DNA from: an uncultured Gemmatimonadota bacterium
GTDB taxonomy: Bacteria; Gemmatimonadota; Gemmatimonadetes; Gemmatimonadales; GWC2-71-9
NCBI GenBank assembly: GCA_946887295.1
Contig: CAMPKP010000138.1
Span: 1 to 9,516, forward strand
DNA: 9,516 bases
Direction of reading: 5' to 3'
The translations under genes were made by a program, and so were the position numbers. The notes below the pieces were generated by a model. It was not told the DNA's origin, did no database searches, and saw only the letters and a list, made by a program, of their open reading frames with translations. Position 1 is the stretch's first letter. Every line of letters starts with the position of its first letter. Shown one piece after another: positions 1-7,340 of this stretch.

Positions 1-242
1 GCGACGACCCCGACGCGGAGGCCCGCGGCGCGGTAGGCCAGCACCAGGCGCTCGACCAGGGTGGACTTCCCCGCGCCCGGCGGCCCGGTCACCCCGATGC
101 GACGCGCCTTGCCGAGGGAGCGGTGGACCCCCGCGAGCAACCGCTCGAATCCCGGCCGGCCGTTCTCGACCACCGAGATCGCCCGCGCCAGCGCGGCCGT
201 GTTGCCGGCCGTGAGGTCCGCGAGCAGAAGATCCGGATCCAT
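1..242 (-). CDS. meaB: MeaB/ArgK-type P-loop GTPase, N-terminal fragment (C-terminus off the window)
   Basis: MeaB is the G3E-family GTPase chaperone of adenosylcobalamin-dependent methylmalonyl-CoA mutase; older annotations call it LAO/AO transport ATPase ArgK. Only the first 80 residues are present. They show the family's opening helices (TAGNTAALARAISVVENGRP at 11-30), then RRIGVTGPPGAGKST with the Walker A P-loop at 53-61, followed by the helix and the start of the next strand (GLRVGVV). The ATG at 240-242 gives a start typical of the family. No good Shine-Dalgarno is visible. It lies 50 bp after the transporter stop, the largest gap in the window, so it may have its own promoter or may close the operon. 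The mutase is not in the window. The G2-G5 motifs fall outside, so the subfamily is judged from the N-terminus alone. Confidence 0.85.
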   Translation of the reverse strand, partial: MDPDLLLADLTAGNTAALARAISVVENGRPGFERLLAGVHRSLGKARRIGVTGPPGAGKSTLVERLVLAYRAAGLRVGVV

Positions 243-292
243 GGCAGAAAGGTCGCCCCCCGCCGGTGGAGAGGCAAGCGGATCGGACGGCG

Positions 293-1960
293 TCAGGGGG
301 ACGTGGGCTGCAATCGCTGGCGCGCCGCTTCCAGCGCCTCGTCCACATCGCCGAACAGGTTCTCCTCGCCGATCTCGTCGAGCAGCCCCGAGCGGCCCAG
401 CGCGACCAGCGGCTGGGAATGCACGTCGCTCAGGAGCACGTGGGTGCCTTCCGCCCGGGTCCGGCCGACCAGGTCCTTGAGCGCGTGCATCGCGGTCGAA
501 TCGATCGCGGGCACGTTCCGCATCCGGATGATCAGCACCTTGGGGCGCCGGGAGATCTCGCCCAGGGTCTGCTTGAACTTCTCGGCCGCGCCGAAGAAGA
601 AGGGGCCATTGATCTCGTAGACCTCCACGCCGGGAGGGATCTGGCGCCGGTAGATCGCGCCCTGGTCGTCGCCCTGTCCCCCGCCGCTCTCCTCGAACTC
701 GCGCCGCACGATGGTGATGTTGGTCACCTCCGCCATCCGCTTCATGAAGAGGAACGCCGCCAGGACCATGCCGACGCCGATGCCGACCGTCAGGTCCACG
801 ACGAGGGTCAGCAGAAAGGTCGTCAGCATGACCAGGGCGTCGCTCTTGGGCGCATGGAGCTCGTGCACGAACACCCGCCATTCGCTCAGGTGATAGGCGA
901 CCACCAGCACGATCGCCGCGAGCACGGCGAGCGGAATGAGCGCGGCCCAGCGGCCGAAGAAGAGGGTGATGAGGAGCAGCGTGAGCGCGTGGATGATGCC
1001 CGCCACCGGGGTGCGGCCCCCGCTCTTGATGTTGGTCGCGGTCCGCGCGATCGCGCCCGTGGCCGGCATCCCGCCGAACAGCGGCGAGACGATGTTGGCG
1101 ACCCCCTGCGCGATCAGCTCCATGTTGGAGCGGTGTCGTCCGCCGATCATGCCGTCCGCCACGACCGCGGAGAGGAGCGACTCGATCGAGCCGAGTGTCG
1201 CGATGGCGAGCGCCGGGCCCACGAGGGCCCGCAGCTCGGCGAAGGTGACCGAGGGGAGCACCGGTGACGGCAGCGTGGACGGGATCGCGCCGAAGCGGCT
1301 GCCGATCGTCTCCACCGGAAGGTCCAGCAGCTGGACCCCGATCGTCCCCGCCAGGAGTGCGACCAGGGGAGAGGGCACGCGGTGGCTGATCCGCGGCCAG
1401 AACGCCAGGATCAGGAGCGTGAAGGCCGTGACACCCGCCGCGTAGGGGTTCACCGTCCCGCCGTATTCCACGTAGGCCTGGAGCCGCTCGATCAGCTCGG
1501 CCGGCGGGTTCGGCATCCGAAGCCCCAGCGCGTCGCGGATCTGCTGGATCGCGATCAACCCGCCGATGGCCGCGGTGAAGCCGGTGACGACCGGGAACGG
1601 GATGAACTTGATCGCGCCCCCCAGCTTGGCGATCCCCAGCGCCAGGAGAATGAACCCGGCCATCAGCGTGGCGGCGAGCAGGCCGTCCACCCCGTACTGC
1701 TGCACGATCCCGTAGACGATCACCACGAACGCGCCGGTGGGGCCGCCGATCTGAACCCGCGAGCCGCCCAGCGCCGAGATCAGGAAGCCGGCGATCACCG
1801 CCGTGTAGAGGCCGCGGTCGGGCGTCACGCCGCTCGCGATGGCGAAGGCGATCGCCAGCGGCAGCGCGACTACCCCGACGATCACGCCGGCTACGGCGTC
1901 CGCCGCGAACTGCTCGCGGGTGTAGGTCTTGAGGGTGGTGACCAGCTTGGGGACGAGCAC
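293..1960 (-). CDS. SulP-family anion transporter with STAS domain (DauA-like)
   Basis: SulP/SLC26 proteins move sulfate, bicarbonate or dicarboxylates by an elevator mechanism. It has 555 residues. A 14-segment membrane domain covers about 20-408, with VALPLAIAFAIASG in helix 1, the G-P-T-G-A-F motif at 73-78, and SIESLLSAVVADGMIGGR at 258-275, closely resembling E. coli DauA (a C4-dicarboxylate transporter). A Gly/Asp-rich linker at about 420-436 leads to a STAS domain at about 440-548 containing GPFFFGAAE and D487-S488-T489-A490. The GTG at 1958-1960 is preceded by a strong AAGGAGGA 9 nt upstream that overlaps the ubiB stop; the gap is 16 bp. Substrate cannot be fixed from sequence: dicarboxylate, bicarbonate and sulfate all remain possible, with DauA-like dicarboxylate or bicarbonate transport favoured by overall resemblance. 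Confidence 0.92.
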   Translation of the reverse strand: MLVPKLVTTLKTYTREQFAADAVAGVIVGVVALPLAIAFAIASGVTPDRGLYTAVIAGFLISALGGSRVQIGGPTGAFVVIVYGIVQQYGVDGLLAATLMAGFILLALGIAKLGGAIKFIPFPVVTGFTAAIGGLIAIQQIRDALGLRMPNPPAELIERLQAYVEYGGTVNPYAAGVTAFTLLILAFWPRISHRVPSPLVALLAGTIGVQLLDLPVETIGSRFGAIPSTLPSPVLPSVTFAELRALVGPALAIATLGSIESLLSAVVADGMIGGRHRSNMELIAQGVANIVSPLFGGMPATGAIARTATNIKSGGRTPVAGIIHALTLLLITLFFGRWAALIPLAVLAAIVLVVAYHLSEWRVFVHELHAPKSDALVMLTTFLLTLVVDLTVGIGVGMVLAAFLFMKRMAEVTNITIVRREFEESGGGQGDDQGAIYRRQIPPGVEVYEINGPFFFGAAEKFKQTLGEISRRPKVLIIRMRNVPAIDSTAMHALKDLVGRTRAEGTHVLLSDVHSQPLVALGRSGLLDEIGEENLFGDVDEALEAARQRLQPTSP

Positions 1961-1969
1961 GGGAGACGG

Positions 1970-1977
1970 TCCTCCTT
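1970..1977 (-). promoter_or_regulatory. Shine-Dalgarno for the SulP gene
   Basis: The minus strand reads AAGGAGGA, ending 9 nt before the GTG at 1960. It overlaps the last base of the ubiB stop codon. It is the strongest ribosome binding site in the window and decides the GTG start. It also suggests that the transporter is translated independently of ubiB, unlike the coupled upstream genes. Confidence 0.85.
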
Positions 1978-3614
1978 CAGGGCCCCGGCCATTTGCGGCG
2001 GAAGCGGAGCGGGTTCTGAAACAGGTGCGCGGGCAGCAGGAAGATGACCAGAAACATCCCGAACGAGAGCAGCAGCCCCGGGATCAGGATCGTGAGCCGG
2101 CGGGTGGCGAGGTAGAGCACGCTGGTGATGAGCGCGACCGTGAAGGCGAAGAGCGCCAGCAGCGCGCGCCGGACCTGCTGGGCCAGAAAGCGCTGCAGCT
2201 CCAGCGTGTCGCGGGGATGCGACCGGACCCTCAGCTCGTCCCGCTCGACCCGCCGCACCAGGTCGCGCACCGTCCGCACCGCCGCGATCGCCTCCTGGGT
2301 CCAGTCGGTGATCCGGGCGCGCGGGTCCTGCTCCAGGACACCCTGGATCAGCCGGGTGGCCGACCGCGCCACCACCGGGCGGGCTACCGCGAGCGCGTTG
2401 AAGTCGGGATCGTAGCGGAGCCCGATGCCTTCCACCAGCACCGCCGCCCGTCCGAAGTAGACCAGGTTCGACGGGAGCACGAGCGGCCACTCGTAGAAGG
2501 TCTGGAGCACCTGCTCGACCAGCTGCTGGATCTGCCGCGAGGACACGTCCTCGCGGATCGTGATCGCCATGAGGCTGCGCGCGGCGTCGCGCACGGTGCC
2601 CCGATCCACGTCCGGATCCAGGATCCCCAGCTCGTAGAACGCGTTGATGAGGCCGTCCACGTCCTGCCGCGCGGCGGCGAGCACGGCCTCCACCAGCCGG
2701 CGCCGGGTCTCCCGCTCCACCTGGAGCACCATGCCGAAGTCGAGGAGCACCAGCCTGCCTTCCGCATCTACGAGCAGGTTCCCGGCATGCGGATCCGCGT
2801 GGAAGACCCCGTCCTCCAGCATCATCTTGATGTACATCTCCGCCAGCGTCGCCATGAGCGTGTCGAGCCGCAGCTCCCCCGATTCGAGCCGGGGGCGGAG
2901 CCGGTCGATCCGGGTGCCCTCCACGTACTCCAGCACCAGCACCCGCCGCCTCACGAGATCGCCCACCACCTCGGGGATGACCACCCGGGGGTCGGCGGCG
3001 AAGTTCCGCTTCAGCGTTGCGGCGTTGCGCGCCTCCTCGCGGAAGTCGAGCTCGTCGGAGATCCGCTTGGAGAACTCGCTCACGATCGCCGTGATCGCCC
3101 GGACCTGGTGGCCGGGAAAGAGCAGGTTGAGGACGAAGAGGATCCGGAAGGAGACGTCGAGGTCCCGCCGCACCACGTCCTCGACTCCCGGCCTCAGCAC
3201 CTTGACCACGACCTCGCGCCCCCGGAGGGAGGCGCGGTGGACCTGGCCCAGCGAGGCGGCGGCGAGCGGTTCGGAGTCGAACCGCTCGAACACCCGGTCG
3301 GCCTCCTCGCCCAGCTCGGCGCGAATCACGGCCTCGGCGGCCCCCGGCGGCAGGGCTGGCACCTGATCGGTCAGCGTGCCGATGGCCGAGAGGTAGGGCT
3401 CGGGCAGGATGTCGGCGCGGGCGGCGAAGACCTGGGCGAGCTTGATGAAGGCGGGCCCCAGGTCGGCCACCGTCCGGGTGAGCCTGGCGGCGCGCCGGCG
3501 ATGGCGCTCCTCGCTCCGCGGCCGGGGGCGGCCGAAGACGATGAAGCGCCGGCGATCCCAGAGAAAGGCGAGCAGGAACGGGAACAGCCGAGTGAAGACG
3601 ACGAGGGCGCGCAT
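1977..3614 (-). CDS. ubiB: AarF/UbiB-family atypical kinase-like protein
   Basis: UbiB/COQ8-type proteins are membrane-associated atypical ATPases or kinases that support ubiquinone (or other isoprenoid lipid) biosynthesis. It has 545 residues. Visible motifs: a KxGQ-type segment at 58-61 reading K-L-A-Q, with Ala in place of the Gly; the Ala-rich nucleotide loop AAASLGQVH at 118-126; the invariant Lys K138 in VVVKVLRP; ELDFREEARN at 188-197; the catalytic loop HADPHAGN at 272-279; and the metal-binding DFG at 292-294. Two C-terminal transmembrane helices at about 483-504 and 507-529 match the UbiB layout. The ATG at 3612-3614 lies 11 bp after the mgtE stop, without a clear Shine-Dalgarno. 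Family assignment is strong. The ubiB symbol is by family, since several paralogous subfamilies exist and no quinone-biosynthesis gene is adjacent to confirm the role. Confidence 0.9.
   Translation of the reverse strand: MRALVVFTRLFPFLLAFLWDRRRFIVFGRPRPRSEERHRRRAARLTRTVADLGPAFIKLAQVFAARADILPEPYLSAIGTLTDQVPALPPGAAEAVIRAELGEEADRVFERFDSEPLAAASLGQVHRASLRGREVVVKVLRPGVEDVVRRDLDVSFRILFVLNLLFPGHQVRAITAIVSEFSKRISDELDFREEARNAATLKRNFAADPRVVIPEVVGDLVRRRVLVLEYVEGTRIDRLRPRLESGELRLDTLMATLAEMYIKMMLEDGVFHADPHAGNLLVDAEGRLVLLDFGMVLQVERETRRRLVEAVLAAARQDVDGLINAFYELGILDPDVDRGTVRDAARSLMAITIREDVSSRQIQQLVEQVLQTFYEWPLVLPSNLVYFGRAAVLVEGIGLRYDPDFNALAVARPVVARSATRLIQGVLEQDPRARITDWTQEAIAAVRTVRDLVRRVERDELRVRSHPRDTLELQRFLAQQVRRALLALFAFTVALITSVLYLATRRLTILIPGLLLSFGMFLVIFLLPAHLFQNPLRFRRKWPGP
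3263..3288. repeat. Perfect 11-bp inverted repeat with 4-nt loop inside ubiB
   Basis: CGAGCGGTTCG at 3263-3273 is followed after four bases by its exact reverse complement CGAACCGCTCG at 3278-3288. In the ubiB mRNA this would form an 11-bp stem with loop ACTC, encoding residues around E110-L117 just before the Ala-rich loop. No run of U follows on the mRNA, so it does not look like an intrinsic terminator. Its role is unknown and coding constraint could partly explain it. Confidence 0.8.
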
Positions 3615-3625
3615 TCAGCGCGATG

Positions 3626-4963
3626 TCACAGCAGCAGCCACCCAGCCAGGCCGAGCAGCAGCACGAAGCCGCAGACGTCGGTGAAGGTAGTGACGAAGAT
3701 CGAGGAGGCGACCGCCGGGTCCACGCCGAACCGCTCCAGAATGATCGGAATGAAGGCCCCGGCGAATCCGGCGACCAGCAGGTTCCCCGCCATCGCCAGG
3801 AACACGACGATGCCCAGCATGCCCCCCTCGCCCATGACCACGGCGGACAGCCCCACGACCGCGCCGATCGCCAGGCCGTTGGTGATGCCGACCAGCACTT
3901 CCTTCCCCACGACGCGGAGAAAGAGATGGCTGGGGATGAGCCCGAGCGCGAGGCGGCGCACCGTCACCGCCAGGGCCTGGGTGCCCGCGTTTCCTCCCAT
4001 GCCCGCGATCACCGGCATCCAGACCGTGAGCGCCAGGGTCCCCGCGATGGTCTCGCGGAACAGGTAGACCACGCCGCCGGCGAGCGATGCGGTCACCAGG
4101 TTGAGGTACAGCCAGGGGAGCCGGCTGCGCACCGATTCCTTCCAGCCGCCGCCCAGCTCCTCGTCCGGCGAGACACCGCCGAACTTGAGCAGGTCCTCCG
4201 TAGTCTCCGCCTCGACCACGTCGATCACGTCGTCGAACGTCACCCGGCCGAGCAGCCGTCCGGAGTCGTCCACCACGGCGACGCTCGGCAGGTTGTACCT
4301 CGCCATGAGGCGGGCGACCTCCTCCTGGTCGAGGTCGGGCTTCACCGCGATGTCGGCGTCCTCCATGAACTCGCGGATCGGGCGCTCCGGGCGGCTCACC
4401 ACCAGGCTCTTGAACGGCAGGATGCCGACCAGCCGTCGCTGGCCGTCCACCACGAAGACCTGGTAGAAGTCCTCCACCTCCTCCGCCTGCCGGCGGATGT
4501 CCTCCAGCGCCTCCGCCGCGGTCGCCGTGTCGCGCACCGTGACGAGGTGGGTGGTCATCCGCCCGCCCGCCGTCTCCTCGTCGTACCGGAGCAGCCGCTC
4601 CACCTCGGCGCGGTCCTCGACCTCCTGGAGGATCCGCTCCTGCGTGTCGGGCTCCATCTCGCGGAGCAGGCCGGCCGCGTCGTCGTCCTCCAGCTCCTCC
4701 ACGATCTCCGCCGCGCGCGTCGGGCTCAGCGCCGCGAGGGTGTCCTCGGCGTGCGCGTCCTCGGGGAGCTCGGCCAGCGCCTGGCTCGACAGCTCCGGCG
4801 GGAGGGCCTGCACCACGGCGACCCGCTCGTCCTCGTCGAGCGCGGCGAGGACGTCGGCCAGGTCCGCGGGCTCGAAGTCGTGCGCCCGACGGACGAACAC
4901 CGGGATCTCGCCGTTGCGGACGAGATCCACCATCCATTCGACCCGGTCGGGGGATGCGCTCAT
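3626..4963 (-). CDS. mgtE: MgtE-family Mg2+ channel
   Basis: MgtE is a homodimeric Mg2+-selective channel gated by cytoplasmic Mg2+. At 445 residues it is full length. Domains in order: an acidic, helical MgtE N-domain at about 30-130; CBS1 at about 131-190, starting Y-D-E-E-T-A-G-G-R-M-T; CBS2 at about 195-252; a connecting plug helix at about 253-275; and a membrane domain from about 283 to the end with five helices. The hallmark P-V-I-A-G-M-G-G-N-A-G-T-Q-A is at 317-330. The pore Asp corresponding to the Mg2+-coordinating residue of Thermus MgtE is D429 in TTFTDVCGF. The ATG at 4961-4963 overlaps the upstream stop (ATGA) and has no good Shine-Dalgarno, suggesting translational coupling. 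No Mg2+ riboswitch leader is possible directly upstream because that sequence is coding. The Mg2+-sensing CBS/N-domain module is intact, so post-translational gating is expected. Confidence 0.95.
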   Translation of the reverse strand: MSASPDRVEWMVDLVRNGEIPVFVRRAHDFEPADLADVLAALDEDERVAVVQALPPELSSQALAELPEDAHAEDTLAALSPTRAAEIVEELEDDDAAGLLREMEPDTQERILQEVEDRAEVERLLRYDEETAGGRMTTHLVTVRDTATAAEALEDIRRQAEEVEDFYQVFVVDGQRRLVGILPFKSLVVSRPERPIREFMEDADIAVKPDLDQEEVARLMARYNLPSVAVVDDSGRLLGRVTFDDVIDVVEAETTEDLLKFGGVSPDEELGGGWKESVRSRLPWLYLNLVTASLAGGVVYLFRETIAGTLALTVWMPVIAGMGGNAGTQALAVTVRRLALGLIPSHLFLRVVGKEVLVGITNGLAIGAVVGLSAVVMGEGGMLGIVVFLAMAGNLLVAGFAGAFIPIILERFGVDPAVASSIFVTTFTDVCGFVLLLGLAGWLLL

Positions 4964-6153
4964 GCGGGGCCCGAAGGCAGGGGGAGCGCGGGGACGCCGC
5001 CCGCGCGGATGATCAGCCGCTCGATCCGGGTCGGCGACGCCTCGATGATGTCGAGCTCGAGTCCGCGGACCAGGAATCGCTCGCCCGGGTTGGGAATCCG
5101 GCCGGCCCACTCCACGATCAGTCCCGCCACCGTGCTGGACTGCCCCGGCGGCAGCGCGACGCCGAACCGCTCCTCGATCGCTTCCGGCGACACGTTGCCG
5201 TCGGTCTCGAAGACGACCGGGCCGCCGGCGGGCTCGGGCCGCACCTCCTCGTCGTGCTCGTCGAAGATCTCGCCCACCAGCTCCTCGAGGAGGTCTTCCA
5301 GCGTGGCGATGCCGAGCGTGCCCCCGAACTCGTCCAGCACCACCGCGAGGTGACGCCGCTCCCGCTGCATGTCGAGGAGCAGGTCGCCGCAGGTCCGGCT
5401 GGCGGGCGTCACCGCCACCGGCCGCACCGGCAAGGGATCGCCGGGGCGGAGCTTGAACAGATCGAACGCGTGCAGCATCCCCACGATCTCGTCCAGCGTC
5501 CCGCGATAGACCGGGATGCGGCTGTACCCGCTCTGGGCGAATACCTGGCGGATGTCCTCCAGGTCCGCCTCCTCGTCCACCGCCACGAGATCGGTCCGGG
5601 GGGTCATCACCTCCCGGACCGGCCGGACGCTGAACGCCATGACCCCGCCGACCATCACCATCTCGTCGTCGGCGCGGAGCCCGACGGCCGCGCCCTCCCG
5701 CCAGATGGCGCGGAAATCGGTCGGCCGCTTGGCCGTGCGGGCGGGAAGCACCAGCCCGAGCACCCGGCTCCAGGGCCGCAGGAACGGCATCACCCGGTCC
5801 GCGACGCCCTGCGCCCTCGGCAGGGTGAGCCAGCGAGGCACCAGGTACGCGGCGAGGAGCACGAGCGGAACACCCACCAGCGCGAGGAGAACCACCAGCA
5901 GCCGCCGGCCCGAGCCGGCCAGCAGCGCGGGGAGCGCCGCGCCGACGATCAGCACGCCGAGCGAGGTGGTCGCCGACGCGGCGGTGAGGTGGGCGTCCAC
6001 CTCGGCGAGCCACGAGAGGGAGGGCGTCGCGCCGCGGAGCCGGCGACCCACGGCTCGCGTCAGCTCGGCCCGGCTCACCGTGATGAGCGCGGCGCCGGCG
6101 GTCGCCCCGAAGGCGGCGATCAGGAGTCCGGTCGCGACCACCAGCCAGATCAT
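4960..6153 (-). CDS. CorC/HlyC (CNNM-like) transporter-associated protein, paralogue 2
   Basis: Second, tandem member of the CorC/CNNM group, 397 residues. Residues 1-30 form a first helix leading into ALITVSRAEL, which resembles the DUF21 opening, but the Glu usual in that segment (AAEtAL-like) is replaced by A-G-A-A. Two more hydrophobic stretches lie at about 62-80 and 85-106, the last ending AYLVPR where GExxPK would stand. The CBS pair spans about 178-300, with MTPR at 183-186 and DEFGGTLG at 274-281 followed by TLEDLLEELVGEIFDE. A CorC_HlyC domain occupies about 312-385. The ATG at 6151-6153 overlaps the preceding stop (ATGA) and has GGAG 8 nt upstream. The frame stays open upstream to 7422, but that stretch is a shadow of paralogue 1 and is not part of this protein. 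It runs into mgtE by another ATGA overlap. Mg2+-related membrane function is inferred from family and context. Confidence 0.9.
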   Translation of the reverse strand: MIWLVVATGLLIAAFGATAGAALITVSRAELTRAVGRRLRGATPSLSWLAEVDAHLTAASATTSLGVLIVGAALPALLAGSGRRLLVVLLALVGVPLVLLAAYLVPRWLTLPRAQGVADRVMPFLRPWSRVLGLVLPARTAKRPTDFRAIWREGAAVGLRADDEMVMVGGVMAFSVRPVREVMTPRTDLVAVDEEADLEDIRQVFAQSGYSRIPVYRGTLDEIVGMLHAFDLFKLRPGDPLPVRPVAVTPASRTCGDLLLDMQRERRHLAVVLDEFGGTLGIATLEDLLEELVGEIFDEHDEEVRPEPAGGPVVFETDGNVSPEAIEERFGVALPPGQSSTVAGLIVEWAGRIPNPGERFLVRGLELDIIEASPTRIERLIIRAGGVPALPLPSGPA

Positions 6154-7340
6154 TGGGAGCGCTCCGGCGCCCCGACCGGCGCCATCTCGACGATGCGCCG
6201 CACGCCCACCCGCCGGACCCGGCGGCGCACCACCTGATCCACGCTCAGCCGGTAGCCCTGGAGATCGATGCTCTCGCCGGTCCGGGGCACCCGGCCGAAC
6301 TCCGCCAGCACCAGTCCGCCGACGGTGCTCACGTCCTCGCGCGCGAAGCTGTGGCCCAGCACGCTCTCCAGCTCGGACAGCGCGACACCGCCCTCGACCC
6401 GCAGGTGGTCGGCCCCCACCACCTGGATCGGCTGCACCTCGTCGGTGTCGTACTCGTCCTGGATCTCGCCGACGATCTGCTCCAGAATGTCCTCCAGGGT
6501 GACGATGCCCGCCGTGCCGCCGAACTCGTCCACCACCACGGCGAGATGGCTCGGCCCGCGCTGGAAGTCCCGCAGCTGCCGGTCGAGAGTCTTGCCCTCG
6601 GGCACGAAGGCGGCGGGACGGGTGAGCGCGCTCCAGGGCGCCCCCTCGTCGGTGCGGGCGAGAATGTCCTTGGCGTAGATGACGCCCGCGACCGCATCGG
6701 GATGGCCGTCGTACACCAGGAGTCTGGCGTGCTCCGACCTCCGGAGGATGGTGCTGACCTCCTCGCGGCTTGCGGAGGAGTCCACGGCCACGATGTCGAT
6801 TCGCGGCGTCATGACTTCGGCGACCGTGGTGCCCGCCAGCGAGAACACGCCCAGCAGCATGTCGCGCTCCGCGGGGCCGGCGTTGCGGGCCGCGCTGGTG
6901 GGGATCCGGTTTCGCGCTCTGGCGTCGGCCCATCCGGCCAGACGGAGGAACGGGCGGAGCGGCGCGAGCGTGGCCGCGGCGCCGCGGCGGGCGGGACCGG
7001 CGAGCTCCGGTGCGACGGCGGCGACCAGCCTCGGGAGCAGATCGCCCACGATCCAGACCAGTCCGATGGCCGGCACCAGGCGGATGAGGCCGCCCACGGG
7101 CGAGCGGGCCCACCAGGCGACCGCCGCACCGGCCGCCGCGCCGGCCAGCACCAGGAGCGCCAGATGGGCGACGTGCAGGTGCCGGGAGAGCGAGCCGCCT
7201 TCCACTACCTCGGGGGAGTCGCCCCCGAGCGCGCGGGGGAGGTCCGCATCCGACTCCGCGGCCAGCGCGAGCCAGGCGGCCCAGAGGGTGAGCGCGGCGG
7301 CAACGAGCGGCGCGAGGAAGAGCTGGAGGAAAGCGATCAC
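6150..7340 (-). CDS. CorC/HlyC (CNNM-like) transporter-associated protein, paralogue 1
   Basis: Likely a membrane protein of the CorC/CNNM group, implicated in Mg2+ efflux or Mg2+ resistance; some members carry the old name hemolysin C. It has 396 residues. Hydrophobic helices lie at about 3-28, 57-78 and 88-110, forming a shortened, divergent DUF21-like region. Its G-D-L-L-P-R (99-104) appears to be a degenerate form of the family GExxPK motif. The paired CBS domain spans about 175-295, with MTPR at 177-180 and DEFGGTAG at 271-278, leading into TLEDILEQIVGEI. A CorC_HlyC domain occupies about 310-386. The GTG at 7338-7340 is chosen because GGGGAG lies 5 nt upstream and it overlaps the ybeY stop as GTGA. 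A longer reading from 7376 adds 12 unlikely residues. The stop overlaps the next start as ATGA, and the next gene is a paralogue. Transport activity and ion are not proven by sequence. Confidence 0.9.
   Translation of the reverse strand: MIAFLQLFLAPLVAAALTLWAAWLALAAESDADLPRALGGDSPEVVEGGSLSRHLHVAHLALLVLAGAAAGAAVAWWARSPVGGLIRLVPAIGLVWIVGDLLPRLVAAVAPELAGPARRGAAATLAPLRPFLRLAGWADARARNRIPTSAARNAGPAERDMLLGVFSLAGTTVAEVMTPRIDIVAVDSSASREEVSTILRRSEHARLLVYDGHPDAVAGVIYAKDILARTDEGAPWSALTRPAAFVPEGKTLDRQLRDFQRGPSHLAVVVDEFGGTAGIVTLEDILEQIVGEIQDEYDTDEVQPIQVVGADHLRVEGGVALSELESVLGHSFAREDVSTVGGLVLAEFGRVPRTGESIDLQGYRLSVDQVVRRRVRRVGVRRIVEMAPVGAPERSQ
6162..6165 (-). promoter_or_regulatory. Shine-Dalgarno for CorC paralogue 2
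   Basis: The minus strand reads GGAG, 8 nt before the ATG at 6153, within the last codons of paralogue 1. It sits in a 10-bp palindrome (GGAGCGCTCC, 6156-6165). The palindrome has no loop, so it could form at most a very short hairpin in the mRNA. The site is modest but well placed. Confidence 0.55.
7209..7229. repeat. 8-bp GC-rich inverted repeat with 5-nt loop inside CorC paralogue 1
   Basis: CTCGGGGG at 7209-7216 and CCCCCGAG at 7222-7229 are exact reverse complements flanking AGTCG. They lie in the segment coding for L-G-G-D-S-P-E-V in the loop after the first membrane helix. The mRNA hairpin would be stable but lacks a terminator U tract. In such GC-rich DNA it may be fortuitous. Confidence 0.6.

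Noticed and set aside
1045..1056. 12-bp palindrome GCGCGATCGCGC
   Set aside because: Lies inside the SulP coding sequence, encodes the ordinary A-I-A-R motif, and is expected in such GC-rich DNA. It occurs once as far as I can see.
1929..4067. A 712-codon open frame on the plus strand
   Set aside because: Antisense shadow of ubiB and mgtE; low-complexity charged translation with no family motifs.
4964..5000. Possible Mg2+ riboswitch (M-box or mgtA-type leader) before mgtE
   Set aside because: The region is the 3' end of CorC paralogue 2; there is no untranslated leader.
3623..5353. Plus-strand open frames of 576 and 427 codons over mgtE and CorC paralogue 2 (the second spans 4954-6237)
   Set aside because: Both are complements of confident genes and have shadow-like composition.
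3626..6013. A 795-codon minus-strand reading for mgtE
   Set aside because: Residues before the ATG at 4963 are shadow sequence from paralogue 2; MgtE family length and N-terminus fit 445 residues.
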